A program made the translations under genes and the position numbers. From NCBI GenBank assembly GCA_903859715.1, contig CAIONS010000069.1, positions 19,017-83,016 of the forward strand: a stretch of DNA of 64,000 nucleotides, written 5' to 3'. This document shows positions 18,345 through 28,027 of the stretch, piece after piece. Below the pieces are notes generated by a model that worked only from the letters and a program-made list of their open reading frames with translations, did no database searches and was not told where the DNA came from. Every line of letters starts with the position of its first letter. Within the stretch, counting starts at the first letter, position 1. This DNA comes from an uncultured Opitutia bacterium (lineage in GTDB: Bacteria > Verrucomicrobiota > Verrucomicrobiia > Opitutales > Opitutaceae).

Positions 18345-19843
18345 GAGAAACGCACGGCGGCCACGGAACCGGGCGGGAGGGAAAACTGCACCGTGCCGCC
18401 CTGAACGCGCACGCCATCGAGCGGACGGGTCGTGACCGCCCGCGGTTGTTCGAAGGTGTTGCACGTCGTCAGCACCGGCGTGGCAAGGACCCGCGCCTCG
18501 GCCAGCACTGGCGTGCGGCCCTTGAGCGCGAGCGTAATTTCGGTAGGGGTCGCGGGATCCGTATTGCAGAGCGTGACGTTCACGGCGCCATCGGTCGCGA
18601 GCGAGGCGGTCGCCGAGACCCCGGGATAGTCCAATACTCCATGCGTGACGGACGCCGCATCGTTGTCCAATGCGAGGCGCTTCGCATCCTGGTGCACCGC
18701 ATAGAGCGCGAGCACGTCCCAGGTCGGCGTGAGCACAAGCCGGCCGCCGCCCTCCTCGGTGAGCGCCACGGCCTGCAGCACGTTCACGATCTGCGCGAGA
18801 TTGGCGATGCGCACGCGCTCACAGTGGTTGATGAAGATGTTGAGCGTGAGCGAGGCGAGGACCGCGTCGCGGACGGTCTGCTGCTGATAAAGGAACCCGG
18901 GATTCGTGCCCGGCTCGACGGCATACCACGCGCCCCACTCGTCCACGACGAGGGAGGTGAGGCCCTTCGGATCGTAGCGGTCCATGACCGCGCAATGACC
19001 GCGAACAATGGCCTCCATCTTCCAGCCTTCCGCCATGACGGATTTCCACCCGCTGTGATCAAACCCGGTGGCCGGGTGACTCGGTGGCCAGTCACCGAGG
19101 ACCGTATAATAATGAACAGACAGGCCCTGCAGCATCGGGCCGCCGAGCGGACCCTTGAAGGCCTCGCGCATCATCACCTCGGTCCAGTGGAAGTCGTCGT
19201 TCCGCGCCCCGCTGCCAATGCGATAGAGCGGTGCGCCGGGGAAATCTCGCACGTAGGTCGCGAAGCGGCGGTACTCACCGGCATAGTACTCGGCGGTCAT
19301 GTTGCCGCCGCAGCCCCAGGTCTCGTTGCCCACGCCCCAGAGGCGGACCTTCCACGGGTCGCGGCGTCCGTTGGCCACGCGCTCGTCGGCCAGCGTGCCG
19401 GCGGAAGCGTTGCAGTACTCGACCCATTCGCGCAGCTCGCGCGGAGAACCGCTGCCCACGTTGCCGGCCAGGTACGGCTCGCAGCCGAGCTGCTCGCACA
19501 GGTCGAGAAACTCATGGGTGCCCACGGCGTTGCTCTCGACCACTCCGCCCCAGTGCGCGTTGACGCGGCGGGGACGTTTTTCGCGCGGACCGATGCCGTC
19601 GCGCCAGTGGTAATCATCGGCGAAGCAGCCGCCGGGCCAGCGCAGGTTGGGCACGCGGATCTGCTTCAAGGCCGCGACCAGATCGCGGCGCCAGCCGCGG
19701 AGGTTGGGCACCGGGGAGTTTTCGCCGACCCAGAGGCCGTCGTAGATGCAGCGACCGAGATGCTCGGCAAAGTGGCCGAAAATATGCCGGTCAATGACCG
19801 GGCCGGGTTCGTCGGCGTGAACCGTGAGTTTAACCGGGGGCAT
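18341..19843 (-). CDS. abfA: GH51 alpha-L-arabinofuranosidase
   Basis: A 500-aa cytoplasmic retaining arabinofuranosidase of normal family length. Conserved elements are IFGHFAEHLGRCIYDGLWVG, NLRWPGGCFADDYHW, the acid/base glutamate in WGVGNE (residue 174) and the nucleophile glutamate in VVDEWG (residue 302). A C-terminal beta-sandwich follows. It sits directly upstream of GH127, sharing four bases, so both arabinofuranoside linkages are removed by co-translated enzymes. The symbol is the usual one for GH51 enzymes; orthology was not tested. Confidence 0.92.
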   Translation of the reverse strand: MPPVKLTVHADEPGPVIDRHIFGHFAEHLGRCIYDGLWVGENSPVPNLRGWRRDLVAALKQIRVPNLRWPGGCFADDYHWRDGIGPREKRPRRVNAHWGGVVESNAVGTHEFLDLCEQLGCEPYLAGNVGSGSPRELREWVEYCNASAGTLADERVANGRRDPWKVRLWGVGNETWGCGGNMTAEYYAGEYRRFATYVRDFPGAPLYRIGSGARNDDFHWTEVMMREAFKGPLGGPMLQGLSVHYYTVLGDWPPSHPATGFDHSGWKSVMAEGWKMEAIVRGHCAVMDRYDPKGLTSLVVDEWGAWYAVEPGTNPGFLYQQQTVRDAVLASLTLNIFINHCERVRIANLAQIVNVLQAVALTEEGGGRLVLTPTWDVLALYAVHQDAKRLALDNDAASVTHGVLDYPGVSATASLATDGAVNVTLCNTDPATPTEITLALKGRTPVLAEARVLATPVLTTCNTFEQPRAVTTRPLDGVRVQGGTVQFSLPPGSVAAVRFS

Positions 19844-19907
19844 GGGGTAGGAAGGAAATTCGAAACGCGAGGAGCAGAAACCTGAAACCGGGCGTCCGGG
19901 TTTCCGC

Positions 19908-21773
19908 TTACGGAATCACGCTGTCCGTGATCTTCACCGTGTTGAAGTCGAGCACCCGCTGAAGCTTGCCGTACGTGAGGGTCAGCTTGCGCGAGCCCTT
20001 CTCGGCATTGAGGTACGGACCCTCGAAGAGTTTCCACTTCGTGTAATCGAGCACGCGGCCGTCCACGAGCGGGGCGGCACCGTAGGCGACGACGATGTTT
20101 TTGCCGCGCAGCGTGCGCATCTTCACAGTGGGCACGGGCTCGAGGGAGAATTCCAACGGCAGCGCGTTGATCGCGGCCTTGAACGCCTCGAAGTTCTTGA
20201 ACTCGCCCGTGCTCGCGGCCTGCACGATGGTGCCATTCTTCAGCGAATCGCTCTGGAGCCGGCTGTCGCGGATCGCCGCCTGCGCCCAGTGGCTCTGCGT
20301 CCACACGTACGGCGCAAGCGGCCGGTAGGCGAGGTAGGCGTTGCCGCCCTGCGCGAAGATCCAGCCGGACTTGTCCTCGGTCAGCTTGGTCAGGTCCTTC
20401 GAGAAAAACCCGTTGATGTGCGGGAATTTCGTGCCGGGCGGGATGTCGTAAAGCGCGACGATCGTGTCGAGATCCTGGAACACCTGCTCGTATGGCGAAC
20501 TGCCGACCAGCTTGTCGGGCGAATCATAGCTCGGCTTGCTCAGGTTGACGGCGCCGCCCGCCGTGGTGTCGGGATAATCGGCAAAGTACATTTGCATCGT
20601 GTGCGGCGAAGATTCCGGATGCATCGAGAACATGAGGTTGTGCTGGCCGCGGGGATTCGGCACGGCCCAGGTCACATCCCAGACGTGCGACTGGATGGGA
20701 TCGGAGACGCCGCCCTGGTAGGAGCCCACCGCGTAGTCGTGCCGGACGTAGGTGGTCTTGTAAATCGGGGCGAAGAGCACATCGCTGTAACGCCAGCGGC
20801 GGCGGGTGCGCTTCAGGTCCTTCTGCAGGTAGTCGTGGTCGCGGTCCATCGCGATGCGGTAGAGCACCTCCGGCACCTCGTAATTGGGCGCGGCCGGCGC
20901 GAAGTAAACGCCCCAGCCGCCGAAGCCCGCCGGCGGCGGCACGTTGCCGAACAGCAGCCAGGAGAAATACGCCGCCAGGCTGTTCGCTGGCTCGATCAGC
21001 GCCTCGTCCGTGGTCCGCGAGTGCGAACCAACCGGCACGCCGTTGAGGGTGCCCTCGGCGAGGTCGGAGAAAATCCATTCCAGCATCATGTGGCCGCGCG
21101 TTTTCATCGCGGGATCCTTCGCCCAGCTGGCGAGGTACATCAGCGGGCAGGCGTATTCCCCGATGTAATGCACGGGGTTGTACTCGCCCTGGCCGACGGT
21201 CGTCGCGAGATCCATCCAATGGATGAGATATTCCTTCGCCTCGGCGAGATTCTCCGCGGAGCTCTTCCCCGTGTACCACGAGCTGGCGGGTTCGTTCGGG
21301 TACATTTCCGAGATGAGGTAGAGCGAAATGTAGTACATCGCCCAGTGGTTCTCCGTGTCGCCACGGATCTGGTACGTCGTGCGCCACATGTCGCGCATCG
21401 CCTGCTTCGCCTCGGACGAGAGCTGGTCGCGGCCCATGTAGGTCACGCACACCACGGGAAACATCCAGAACGGACCCGTGCCCGGCGCCTTCATCAGGCG
21501 GATGACCTGCTCCGAGCAGAATTTCGGATCCTCGTGGCGTGCGAGCATCGTCGCGACGGCGGCGAGATCGATGCCGGCCGGATCGGCGCGGTTCACGAGG
21601 TTGGCGCGGTAGTCGATGACTTCCTGGACGCGTTTCAAATAGGCGGCGCGACGGGCCGCGGCGTCCGTCACGATCTCGCGACTCGGTACGGTCGTGGCGC
21701 TGAAGGAAGGCTGCGCGCGCAGGGCCGCGGTCGCCGCGAGGAGGAACAGCAGGGCAGTAAGGAAAATTTTCAT
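19908..21773 (-). CDS. Secreted family-A protein, copy 1 (RGDTENHW motif), unknown function
   Basis: A 621-aa exported protein with a signal peptide (FLTALLFLLAATAALRAQ). I do not recognise the family. The first 350 residues are rich in amphipathic helices, and the motif RGDTENHWAMYY resembles active-site helices of alpha/alpha-toroid polysaccharide lyases. The C-terminal part is beta-rich, with conserved SSPYEQVFQ, INGFFSKDL, DKSGWIFAQGG and AYLAYRPLAPY. Paralogs lie at 22897-24807 and 31497-33431. Each is adjacent to a family-B Asp-box propeller gene; here B1 begins upstream and ends 18 bases before this start. A lyase or hydrolase role is an inference from motif style and context only. Confidence 0.8.
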   Translation of the reverse strand: MKIFLTALLFLLAATAALRAQPSFSATTVPSREIVTDAAARRAAYLKRVQEVIDYRANLVNRADPAGIDLAAVATMLARHEDPKFCSEQVIRLMKAPGTGPFWMFPVVCVTYMGRDQLSSEAKQAMRDMWRTTYQIRGDTENHWAMYYISLYLISEMYPNEPASSWYTGKSSAENLAEAKEYLIHWMDLATTVGQGEYNPVHYIGEYACPLMYLASWAKDPAMKTRGHMMLEWIFSDLAEGTLNGVPVGSHSRTTDEALIEPANSLAAYFSWLLFGNVPPPAGFGGWGVYFAPAAPNYEVPEVLYRIAMDRDHDYLQKDLKRTRRRWRYSDVLFAPIYKTTYVRHDYAVGSYQGGVSDPIQSHVWDVTWAVPNPRGQHNLMFSMHPESSPHTMQMYFADYPDTTAGGAVNLSKPSYDSPDKLVGSSPYEQVFQDLDTIVALYDIPPGTKFPHINGFFSKDLTKLTEDKSGWIFAQGGNAYLAYRPLAPYVWTQSHWAQAAIRDSRLQSDSLKNGTIVQAASTGEFKNFEAFKAAINALPLEFSLEPVPTVKMRTLRGKNIVVAYGAAPLVDGRVLDYTKWKLFEGPYLNAEKGSRKLTLTYGKLQRVLDFNTVKITDSVIP

Positions 21774-21791
21774 GGTGGCAGGGAAGCGGTT

Positions 21792-22832
21792 TTACTTGGT
21801 GGCGCGGGGCAGGAACACGAACCGGTTCACCGCCGATCCTTCGAGGCCCTCGTTTTTCCACGTCCGGCCGAAATCATCCGAGGAATACAGCGCCTCGCCG
21901 ATCACGCTGGCGTACAGGCGGCCCGAGTCGGGATCCACACCCACGCGCCAGACACAATGCGCCGGCGGATCACTGTCCATGCGGAAACCGGCCTTCTTGC
22001 CGGGCAGGCCGGCGTTGCGCTCGACCCAGGTTGCGCCGCCGTCCTCCGACGTCATCACGCCGACCGACCAGCTGCAGAGCGCGAAGCGCGCCGGGTTGGT
22101 CGGATCAAACGTGATGTTGTAGAGCGCCTTGTCGGCCGGCGGCCCGGCCAGCGGCGTCCACGTGAGCCCGCCATCGCGCGAGATGAGGGCGCCGGCGCTC
22201 TGCGACACGGCCAGCCAGAGTTTCGGATCGGAGGGCGACTGCTGGAGATCGGTGATCGTGTCCTTGGTCGGGAACACCCGGCGCCACGACTGCGCGCTGT
22301 TCTCGGTGAGATAAATTCCCGTCTCGCAGCCCGCGAGCACGCGGCCGGCCTTCGTGCGGTCCACCCGGATGGTCTGCGTGTATTTGCCGCGGTCCGGCAG
22401 GCCGTTTTCCAGGCGCGGCCAAGTGTTGCCGCGGTCGGGCGAAACCGCGATCCCGTCGGGCAGCGCGATGTAGACGTGGTCCGGCGCGTTGGGATCGACA
22501 TCCAGGTCCTTCAGCTCGGTCATGTCCCAGCTCGTGGTGCAGCGCCAGGTCTTGCCGCCATCGAGCGTCCGCCAGCAGCCGTTGATCGCGGCAACATAGA
22601 ATACGTTATGGTCGCGGGGATCGAAGGACAGCGCGGTGACGGTGACGTCGTTGTTGCCGAGATGCGTCCATTCGCCGTTCGCCTCGCGGCGGAAGACGCC
22701 GTTGATCGTCACGATGACGGAGCCTACGACGTAATTCCGGTTGGTGGCGGCGCAGATGTAGAAATCGTGGCCGGCCGCCAAGGCCGAGGTGGCGACGGTC
22801 AGGGATAGAAGGACGGAACGGAGGAATTTCAT
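21792..22832 (-). CDS. Secreted family-B Asp-box beta-propeller protein, copy 1
   Basis: A 346-aa exported protein; the start at 22832 gives a signal peptide (KFLRSVLLSLTVATSALA). At least five Asp-box-like turns are visible: TLDGGKTW, SPDRGNTW, SRDGGLTW, SEDGGATW and SDDFGRTW. Such turns mark BNR/sialidase, GH74 and sortilin-type propellers. No sialidase FRIP motif or arginine triad was seen, so a non-catalytic or unrelated glycan-binding propeller is as likely as an enzyme. It is partnered with the family-A gene 18 bases downstream. Confidence 0.8.
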   Translation of the reverse strand: MKFLRSVLLSLTVATSALAAGHDFYICAATNRNYVVGSVIVTINGVFRREANGEWTHLGNNDVTVTALSFDPRDHNVFYVAAINGCWRTLDGGKTWRCTTSWDMTELKDLDVDPNAPDHVYIALPDGIAVSPDRGNTWPRLENGLPDRGKYTQTIRVDRTKAGRVLAGCETGIYLTENSAQSWRRVFPTKDTITDLQQSPSDPKLWLAVSQSAGALISRDGGLTWTPLAGPPADKALYNITFDPTNPARFALCSWSVGVMTSEDGGATWVERNAGLPGKKAGFRMDSDPPAHCVWRVGVDPDSGRLYASVIGEALYSSDDFGRTWKNEGLEGSAVNRFVFLPRATK

Positions 22833-22896
22833 GAGAGGGGAAGATGGGTTGGGGAGACGGCCGGGAAGACCCCGCCGTTCGATCCGGGGGATAGAG

Positions 22897-24807
22897 TCAG
22901 GGGAGAACGGAGTCTGTGATGCTGAGGGTGTTAAAATCCAGCACGCGCTTGAGCTGGCCGTGGGTGATCGTGAGTTTCCGCGAGCCTTTCTCGGCGTTGA
23001 GATAAAGCCCCTCGAACAGCTTCCATTTCGAGTAATCCAGCGGCGTGCCGTTGACGACCGGCGCCTGGCCATAAGTGAATGAGATCCGCGTACCGCGCAG
23101 CGTGGTCAGTTTCACGACGGGCACCGGCCCGAGCTTGAACTCCAAAGGCAGCGCCTTGATCGCGGCCTGGAAGGCCTCGAAGCTCGCGAACTCATCCACG
23201 GACGCCGCCTGCACGATCGTGCCGTTCTGCAGGTGCTCGCTGACGAGCAGCTTGTCGCCGTGTTCGCCCGGATCGGTACGCTCCCATTTGTAGCCGGATT
23301 TCGAGGGCAGCTGTTTGTAACCGAGCAGATGCTCCCACCGATAGGGCGCCAGCGGCCGGTACGCCAGGTAGGTGCGGCCGCCCTGGGCGAAAATCCAGCC
23401 CGACTTGTCCTCGGTGACACGGATCAGGTCCTTCGAGAAAAATCCGTTGATACGGGGATAGGCGGTGCCGGCCGGGATGTCGTAGAGAGCGATCACCGTG
23501 TCGCGATCCTGGAACACGCGTTCGTACGGCGAGGAGCCGAGGACCTTGTCCGGCACGTCGTACGAAGGTTTTCCCTGGCCCGAAAGCGAGGAGATCATCT
23601 CGTCGGGCTGCTCCGTGAAATACGTCTGCAACGTGTGGGCCGAGGCATACGGATGCAGGGAGTAAATCGTGTTGTTTACGCCCCGCGGATCCGGCACCGC
23701 CCACATCACGTCCCACACGTGGGTCTGGATCGGATCGGACACGCCGCCCTGGTAGGAGCCGACGGAATAATCCCGGTGCATGTAGCTGGTCTTGTAGATC
23801 GGCGGCATGAACTGGTCGCTGTAGCGCCAGCGGCGGCGCGTGCGCTTGAGATCGCGCTGCACGTAATCCTGGCTGCGATCCACTGCGACTTGGTAAATGA
23901 CCGCGGGGACCTGATAATTCTCCGCGGCGCCGGCAAAGAAGATGCCAAACCCGCCGTAGCTGGCCGGCGGCGGAGTGTTGCCAAACATCGTCCAGGTGAA
24001 AAAGGAGGACAGGCTGTTCCAGTGCTCGACCACGGAGGCCTCCGTTGTGCGGGCGTTGGGACCGCGCAGCACGCCGTTCAGCGAGTTGTCCGCCAGCTCG
24101 GCCATCAGCCAGTCGAGCATCATGTGCCCGCGGATCTTCATCTCCGGATCCTTCGACCAGGTCGCGAGGTAGAGCATCGGGATCGCATACTCCCCGATGT
24201 AGTGCGTCGGGTTGAACTCGCCCTGCCCGATCGTCGTCGCGAGATCCATCCAATGGATCAGGTAAGCCTTCGCTTCGGCCCGGTTTTCCGCGGAGCTCTT
24301 CCCGGTGAACCAGCTGTCGGCCGGGTCGTCAGGGTAAAGCTCCGACATCAGGTACAGCGAAGAGTAATACATCGCCCAATGGTTCTCCGTGTCGCCGCGC
24401 AGGGGAAAATAGGTGCGCCAGGCATCCCGGATCGCGGCCTTCGCCTCGGGCGAAAGCTGGTCGCGCCCGAGGTAGGAAATCGCCGCCCAGGGAAACATCC
24501 AGAACATGTCTCCCGTCTGCGGCTGCTTCATCAGCTCGACGATGCGGGCGGAAACCAGGGCGGCATCCTGCCGCAGCGCGAGCTTGGCCACGATCTGGCC
24601 CGTGCCGATGGTCTCGGGTTTCTCCGGCTTCACCGTGTCCGCGTACCAGACGAGGACCTCGTGGACGCGGTCGAGGTAAGCCCGGCGCAGCGTGTCGCCC
24701 CGGGTGTCCGGCGGCGGCACGGGCATGGGGCCGCTGAAAGCCGGCTGGGCCGGGGCCGAGCCAGCGAGGAAAAGCGCGAAGGCGAGAAAACCGAAAAAGG
24801 GCTTCAT
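22897..24807 (-). CDS. Secreted family-A protein, copy 2 (RGDTENHW motif), unknown function
   Basis: A 636-aa paralog of the gene at 19908-21773, similar along its whole length. The start at 24807 gives a signal peptide (KPFFGFLAFALFLAGSAPAQ); the frame is open further upstream without one. It keeps RGDTENHWAMYYSSLYL, GKSSAENRAEAKAYLIHW, KRTRRRWRYSDQ, GSSPYERVFQD and DKSGWIFAQGG. The C-terminus (GSRKLTITHGQLKRVLDF) also matches copy 1. It carries an insertion near YKQLPSKSGYKWERTD absent in copy 1. It follows family-B copy 2 by 19 bases. Confidence 0.8.
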   Translation of the reverse strand: MKPFFGFLAFALFLAGSAPAQPAFSGPMPVPPPDTRGDTLRRAYLDRVHEVLVWYADTVKPEKPETIGTGQIVAKLALRQDAALVSARIVELMKQPQTGDMFWMFPWAAISYLGRDQLSPEAKAAIRDAWRTYFPLRGDTENHWAMYYSSLYLMSELYPDDPADSWFTGKSSAENRAEAKAYLIHWMDLATTIGQGEFNPTHYIGEYAIPMLYLATWSKDPEMKIRGHMMLDWLMAELADNSLNGVLRGPNARTTEASVVEHWNSLSSFFTWTMFGNTPPPASYGGFGIFFAGAAENYQVPAVIYQVAVDRSQDYVQRDLKRTRRRWRYSDQFMPPIYKTSYMHRDYSVGSYQGGVSDPIQTHVWDVMWAVPDPRGVNNTIYSLHPYASAHTLQTYFTEQPDEMISSLSGQGKPSYDVPDKVLGSSPYERVFQDRDTVIALYDIPAGTAYPRINGFFSKDLIRVTEDKSGWIFAQGGRTYLAYRPLAPYRWEHLLGYKQLPSKSGYKWERTDPGEHGDKLLVSEHLQNGTIVQAASVDEFASFEAFQAAIKALPLEFKLGPVPVVKLTTLRGTRISFTYGQAPVVNGTPLDYSKWKLFEGLYLNAEKGSRKLTITHGQLKRVLDFNTLSITDSVLP

Positions 24808-24826
24808 GGTCGGAGGGTTTGCAGGG

Positions 24827-25852
24827 TCAGTTCGCCGCCTTGGGCACAAAGGCAAACGCAGTGACCCGGGAAGCCGGCAGGCCGCCGATCCGCCAAGTCC
24901 GGCCGAAATTATCGGACACGTAGAGCGCCTGCTCGACCAGCGAGGCATACAGCCGGCCCGTGTCCGGATCGATCGCCGTGCGCCAGACATGGTGCGAGTC
25001 CGGCAAACCGGTATTGCGGGTCTGCCACGTCCGGCCGCCGTCTTCGCTCACGAACAGTCCATCCGTCCAACTCGTGATCGCGAGACGCTGCGGATCGCGC
25101 GCATCAAAGGCCACATTGTAGAGAGCGTGGTCGGACGGCACACTGGCGAGTTTCGTCCAGGTGCGTCCCCCATCCCGGGAACCAAGCGCCCCGTCGCCCT
25201 CCGTGACCGCCAGCCACCGCAACGGATCGTGCGGCGACTGCTGGATATCCTCGATGGTCACGGCGGTCGGAAACACCCGCCGCCAGGATTTCGCACCGTC
25301 CTCGGTCAGATAGATGCCCGTCTCGCAGCCCGCGAACACACGGCCCGCGTGCGTCCGGTCGACCTGCACGACCTGCGTGTACTTGCCCCGGTCCGGCAGG
25401 CCCCGCTCCATCCGGGTCCACGTCAGGCCGCGGTCATGCGAAACAATGACGCCGTCCGGCACGCCGACATAAACCGTGTCGGGCTGGTGGGGATCAACGA
25501 CCACGGATTTCGGCTCGGTCACATCCCAGTCCGTGACCACGCGCCACGTCTTGCCGCCGTCCGGCGTGCGCAGGAGACCGTTCAACGCGGCGACATAAAA
25601 CATCCGGGGGTCGCGCGGATCGAACGCCAGGGCCAGCATCATCGCCTGGTTGATCCCGAATTGCGTGAAATCGCCGCCGGCCTCCCGGCGATAGACGCCG
25701 TTCAGGCCGGAATCCTTGAAGCCGATGACGCGGGCACTGCCGTTGATCGAGGCACAGAGGTACAAGTCGTGCGCCGGGGCGGCGGCGCCGGGCGCAGCCA
25801 CCGCCGAGGCCAGCAAGACCAGCAGTGCGGGAAGAACTTTATTTCGCAGCAT
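24827..25852 (-). CDS. Secreted family-B Asp-box beta-propeller protein, copy 2
   Basis: A 341-aa paralog of B1 with a signal peptide from the ATG at 25852 (RNKVLPALLVLLASAVAAPG). Asp-box turns are TPDGGKTW, SHDRGLTW, SRDGGRTW, SEDGGRTW and SDNFGRTW. The block LPDRGKYTQVVQVDRTHAGR and AGCETGIYLTEDGAKSWRR are shared with B1. The pair B2-A2 follows the class V aminotransferase-fold gene by 25 bases, so it is inside the operon. Confidence 0.8.
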   Translation of the reverse strand: MLRNKVLPALLVLLASAVAAPGAAAPAHDLYLCASINGSARVIGFKDSGLNGVYRREAGGDFTQFGINQAMMLALAFDPRDPRMFYVAALNGLLRTPDGGKTWRVVTDWDVTEPKSVVVDPHQPDTVYVGVPDGVIVSHDRGLTWTRMERGLPDRGKYTQVVQVDRTHAGRVFAGCETGIYLTEDGAKSWRRVFPTAVTIEDIQQSPHDPLRWLAVTEGDGALGSRDGGRTWTKLASVPSDHALYNVAFDARDPQRLAITSWTDGLFVSEDGGRTWQTRNTGLPDSHHVWRTAIDPDTGRLYASLVEQALYVSDNFGRTWRIGGLPASRVTAFAFVPKAAN

Positions 25853-25877
25853 AAGGTGGCGGGGCGGGAACGGCGGC

Positions 25878-27170
25878 TCAGGCTTTCTTGAGGATCTCGT
25901 CGACGGCACCGACCAGCCGGTCGCACTCGTCGTGAAAATTAAACACATGGAGCGACACGCGCACGGCATCCAGGCCCTGCTCGTTCACGGGCCGGCAGCG
26001 CAGGCGGTAATCGCGCCACAGGTCGCTGAAAAGTTTTTCGTAACCCAGTTTCGGCGTATGAAACGTGAGGATCGATCCCCAGAGTCCGTCTCCAGCCGGG
26101 GTCAGGATTTCCACGCCCGGGATTTTCTCCAGGCCCCGGCGCAGATGCGCCGCCAGTGTCCGGCCGCGCGCGGCGATCCGCTCACGTCCGATTGCTTCCT
26201 GGAACTTCAGTGCCTCCGCCAGCGCCACCACGCTCGCGGCATTGCGCGTGCCGTACTCGTAGCGAACCGCCGACGGCGTGTAGGTGAGTTCACCCGGCAG
26301 GTGGGGCAGCGAGCCCGAGTAGGCGCCGATCCCGGAGGGCGCGACGTCGTCCTGGCGCTCGCGGCGGATGAAAAAGACGCCGGTCTCATGGGGCCCACCG
26401 AGCCACTTGTGTCCGCTCGTGGCATAGGAATCGCACTCAAGATCGCGCACGGCGAACGGGAACATGCCGCCGGACTGCGCGCCATCGATGTGAAACCAGG
26501 CGCCGTGCTCATGCGCCAGCCGGCCGATCGCCGCCGCGGGCAGAAAAATGCCCGTCGGGGAAGTCACGTGACTGATCTGGATCACCTTTGTGCGCGGCGT
26601 GATCAGGGCGCGGATGCGTTCCACATTGCTCTCCGCGCCTGCGGGATCGGGCACGAATACCTTCACCACGACCCCGCGGGTCTTGTGCTGGTTGTACCAG
26701 GGGATCGAACCGCCCGGATGCGCATGCGAGTCGATGATCACCTCGTCGCCGGCCCCGAGCTTGAGGCCGGACGCCACGATCGACGTGCCTTCGGTCGTGT
26801 TGCGCGTGAGGCAGATTTCATCGGGCTTCGCTTGGAAGAATCGGGCGACGACCTCGCGGGCCGGGGCAAACTGGTCGTGGCCGGTGTCGGAGTCCTTCTG
26901 ACGTTTCAGCATTTCCTGCGTGAACGCATTGAGCACGGGGGTGGACGCCGGGCCGAGGCCGCCGGTGTTGAAATAAACCAGCGTGGGATCGAGCGAGGCA
27001 TACTGCGCCCGCACCGCGCGCCAGAAACCCTCGGGCTTTCCCTCGTCGAAGGCCGGCAGCACCACCGGCGGGGCATCGATGGTTTCGCGGGCAAAAAGCG
27101 CCGGGGCGGCAAACGCGCCCAAGGCGCCGATCCCCACATTGCGCAGAAAATCCTTCCGGTTGGTGGTCAT
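25878..27170 (-). CDS. Class V aminotransferase-fold PLP enzyme, Tat-exported
   Basis: A 430-aa PLP enzyme of the isopenicillin-N-epimerase/cysteine-desulfurase group. The PLP lysine is in TSGHKWLGGP, preceded by HIDGAQSGG (PLP-ring Asp/His region), and NTTEGTSIV is the phosphate-binding helix. The N-terminus (TTNRKDFLRNVGIGALGAFAAP) resembles a Tat-like leader with RK in place of RR, so export is uncertain. It is overlapped four bases by the DUF6807 stop (27167-27170). Its substrate in a glycan operon is unclear; an amino-sugar or glycopeptide-derived amino acid is possible. Confidence 0.82.
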   Translation of the reverse strand: MTTNRKDFLRNVGIGALGAFAAPALFARETIDAPPVVLPAFDEGKPEGFWRAVRAQYASLDPTLVYFNTGGLGPASTPVLNAFTQEMLKRQKDSDTGHDQFAPAREVVARFFQAKPDEICLTRNTTEGTSIVASGLKLGAGDEVIIDSHAHPGGSIPWYNQHKTRGVVVKVFVPDPAGAESNVERIRALITPRTKVIQISHVTSPTGIFLPAAAIGRLAHEHGAWFHIDGAQSGGMFPFAVRDLECDSYATSGHKWLGGPHETGVFFIRRERQDDVAPSGIGAYSGSLPHLPGELTYTPSAVRYEYGTRNAASVVALAEALKFQEAIGRERIAARGRTLAAHLRRGLEKIPGVEILTPAGDGLWGSILTFHTPKLGYEKLFSDLWRDYRLRCRPVNEQGLDAVRVSLHVFNFHDECDRLVGAVDEILKKA

Positions 27171-28027
27171 GGCGAGGTGAAGGTCAGGGTGTGGTCAAGG
27201 GCCAGCTCCGCTCCCGCGGCCAGCCCGAGATCCTGGTCGAATTGCACGGGAAAGGCCGCGAGCGGATAATTGCGCCGGACAAACCAGTGCAGCGGGCCGC
27301 GGTTGTTGGCAAAGCGAATGACCGCGCGATTGAGCGTGGTGTCGGACTGCGCATGCCACTCCATCCAGCCGGCGGGCGCGCCATGCACCGCCTTGTCACC
27401 CTCGAGTCCGCCTTCGGCCGTGATTTTGATGGTGGGATCAAGATGATCGTCCAGCAGGGCCCGCGCCCCGCGGAATTGCAGGCCGGTGTAGTGCGAGCCG
27501 GCCAAGCCGCCAAACGAATGGGGATTGCCCAGTGAAAGGCCGCGGCCGGTGGCATTGCGGAGCCGGGTGCTCCAGCGGAGGGACCAGGATTTCTTCTCCG
27601 CTTCCACTGCGATCTCAACGGTCCGGTCTTCGTGGAAGATGACTTCCTGCGGCGTCCGCCATTCCAGTGTGTGTGCCAGCGTGGCGGTCGGACCGTCGGT
27701 CGACAACTTTGTCCAAGTCACATGGCGTTGTTCGCCGTGGTCATCGCGCCATTTGTAACCGTCTTCGCGCCGGCAGGTGGGGCCACCCCAGAAGTTGAGG
27801 CCGGAAACATTCGTCAGCGTGAACGAGAGCCCGTGGTGCCAGGGATGGTCGTTCGGGCGGAAGTTGGTGAGCGTGTCGCCCGCGAGCGAGTTGACCGGAT
27901 GGAAATACGGGCGGGGCGATTCCTTCAGCGCCTCCGCCGAGACATACACGTAGCGGCAGAGCACGCGTTCGTCCGCGAGGACCGTCACCGCCCGGTCGGG
28001 CTCGTGCTGCAGTCGAAGCGTGCTCAT
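27167..28027 (-). CDS. DUF6807 (PmoA-like) family protein
   Basis: A 286-aa protein without a signal peptide. Diagnostic features are RPYFHPVNSLAGDTLTNF followed by RPNDHPWHHGL, and the later LSLGNPHSFGGLAGSHYTGL. DUF6807 proteins are found in Bacteroidetes and Verrucomicrobia glycan loci; their activity is unproven. It overlaps both neighbours by four bases (GH78-type stop and aminotransferase-fold start), indicating tight translational coupling. Confidence 0.82.
   Translation of the reverse strand: MSTLRLQHEPDRAVTVLADERVLCRYVYVSAEALKESPRPYFHPVNSLAGDTLTNFRPNDHPWHHGLSFTLTNVSGLNFWGGPTCRREDGYKWRDDHGEQRHVTWTKLSTDGPTATLAHTLEWRTPQEVIFHEDRTVEIAVEAEKKSWSLRWSTRLRNATGRGLSLGNPHSFGGLAGSHYTGLQFRGARALLDDHLDPTIKITAEGGLEGDKAVHGAPAGWMEWHAQSDTTLNRAVIRFANNRGPLHWFVRRNYPLAAFPVQFDQDLGLAAGAELALDHTLTFTSP

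Noticed and set aside
20289..22808. 839-codon plus-strand ORF opposite the family-A and family-B genes
   Set aside because: Antisense shadow: rich in Arg/His/Gly and no recognisable domain, while the minus-strand frames have signal peptides and paralogs.
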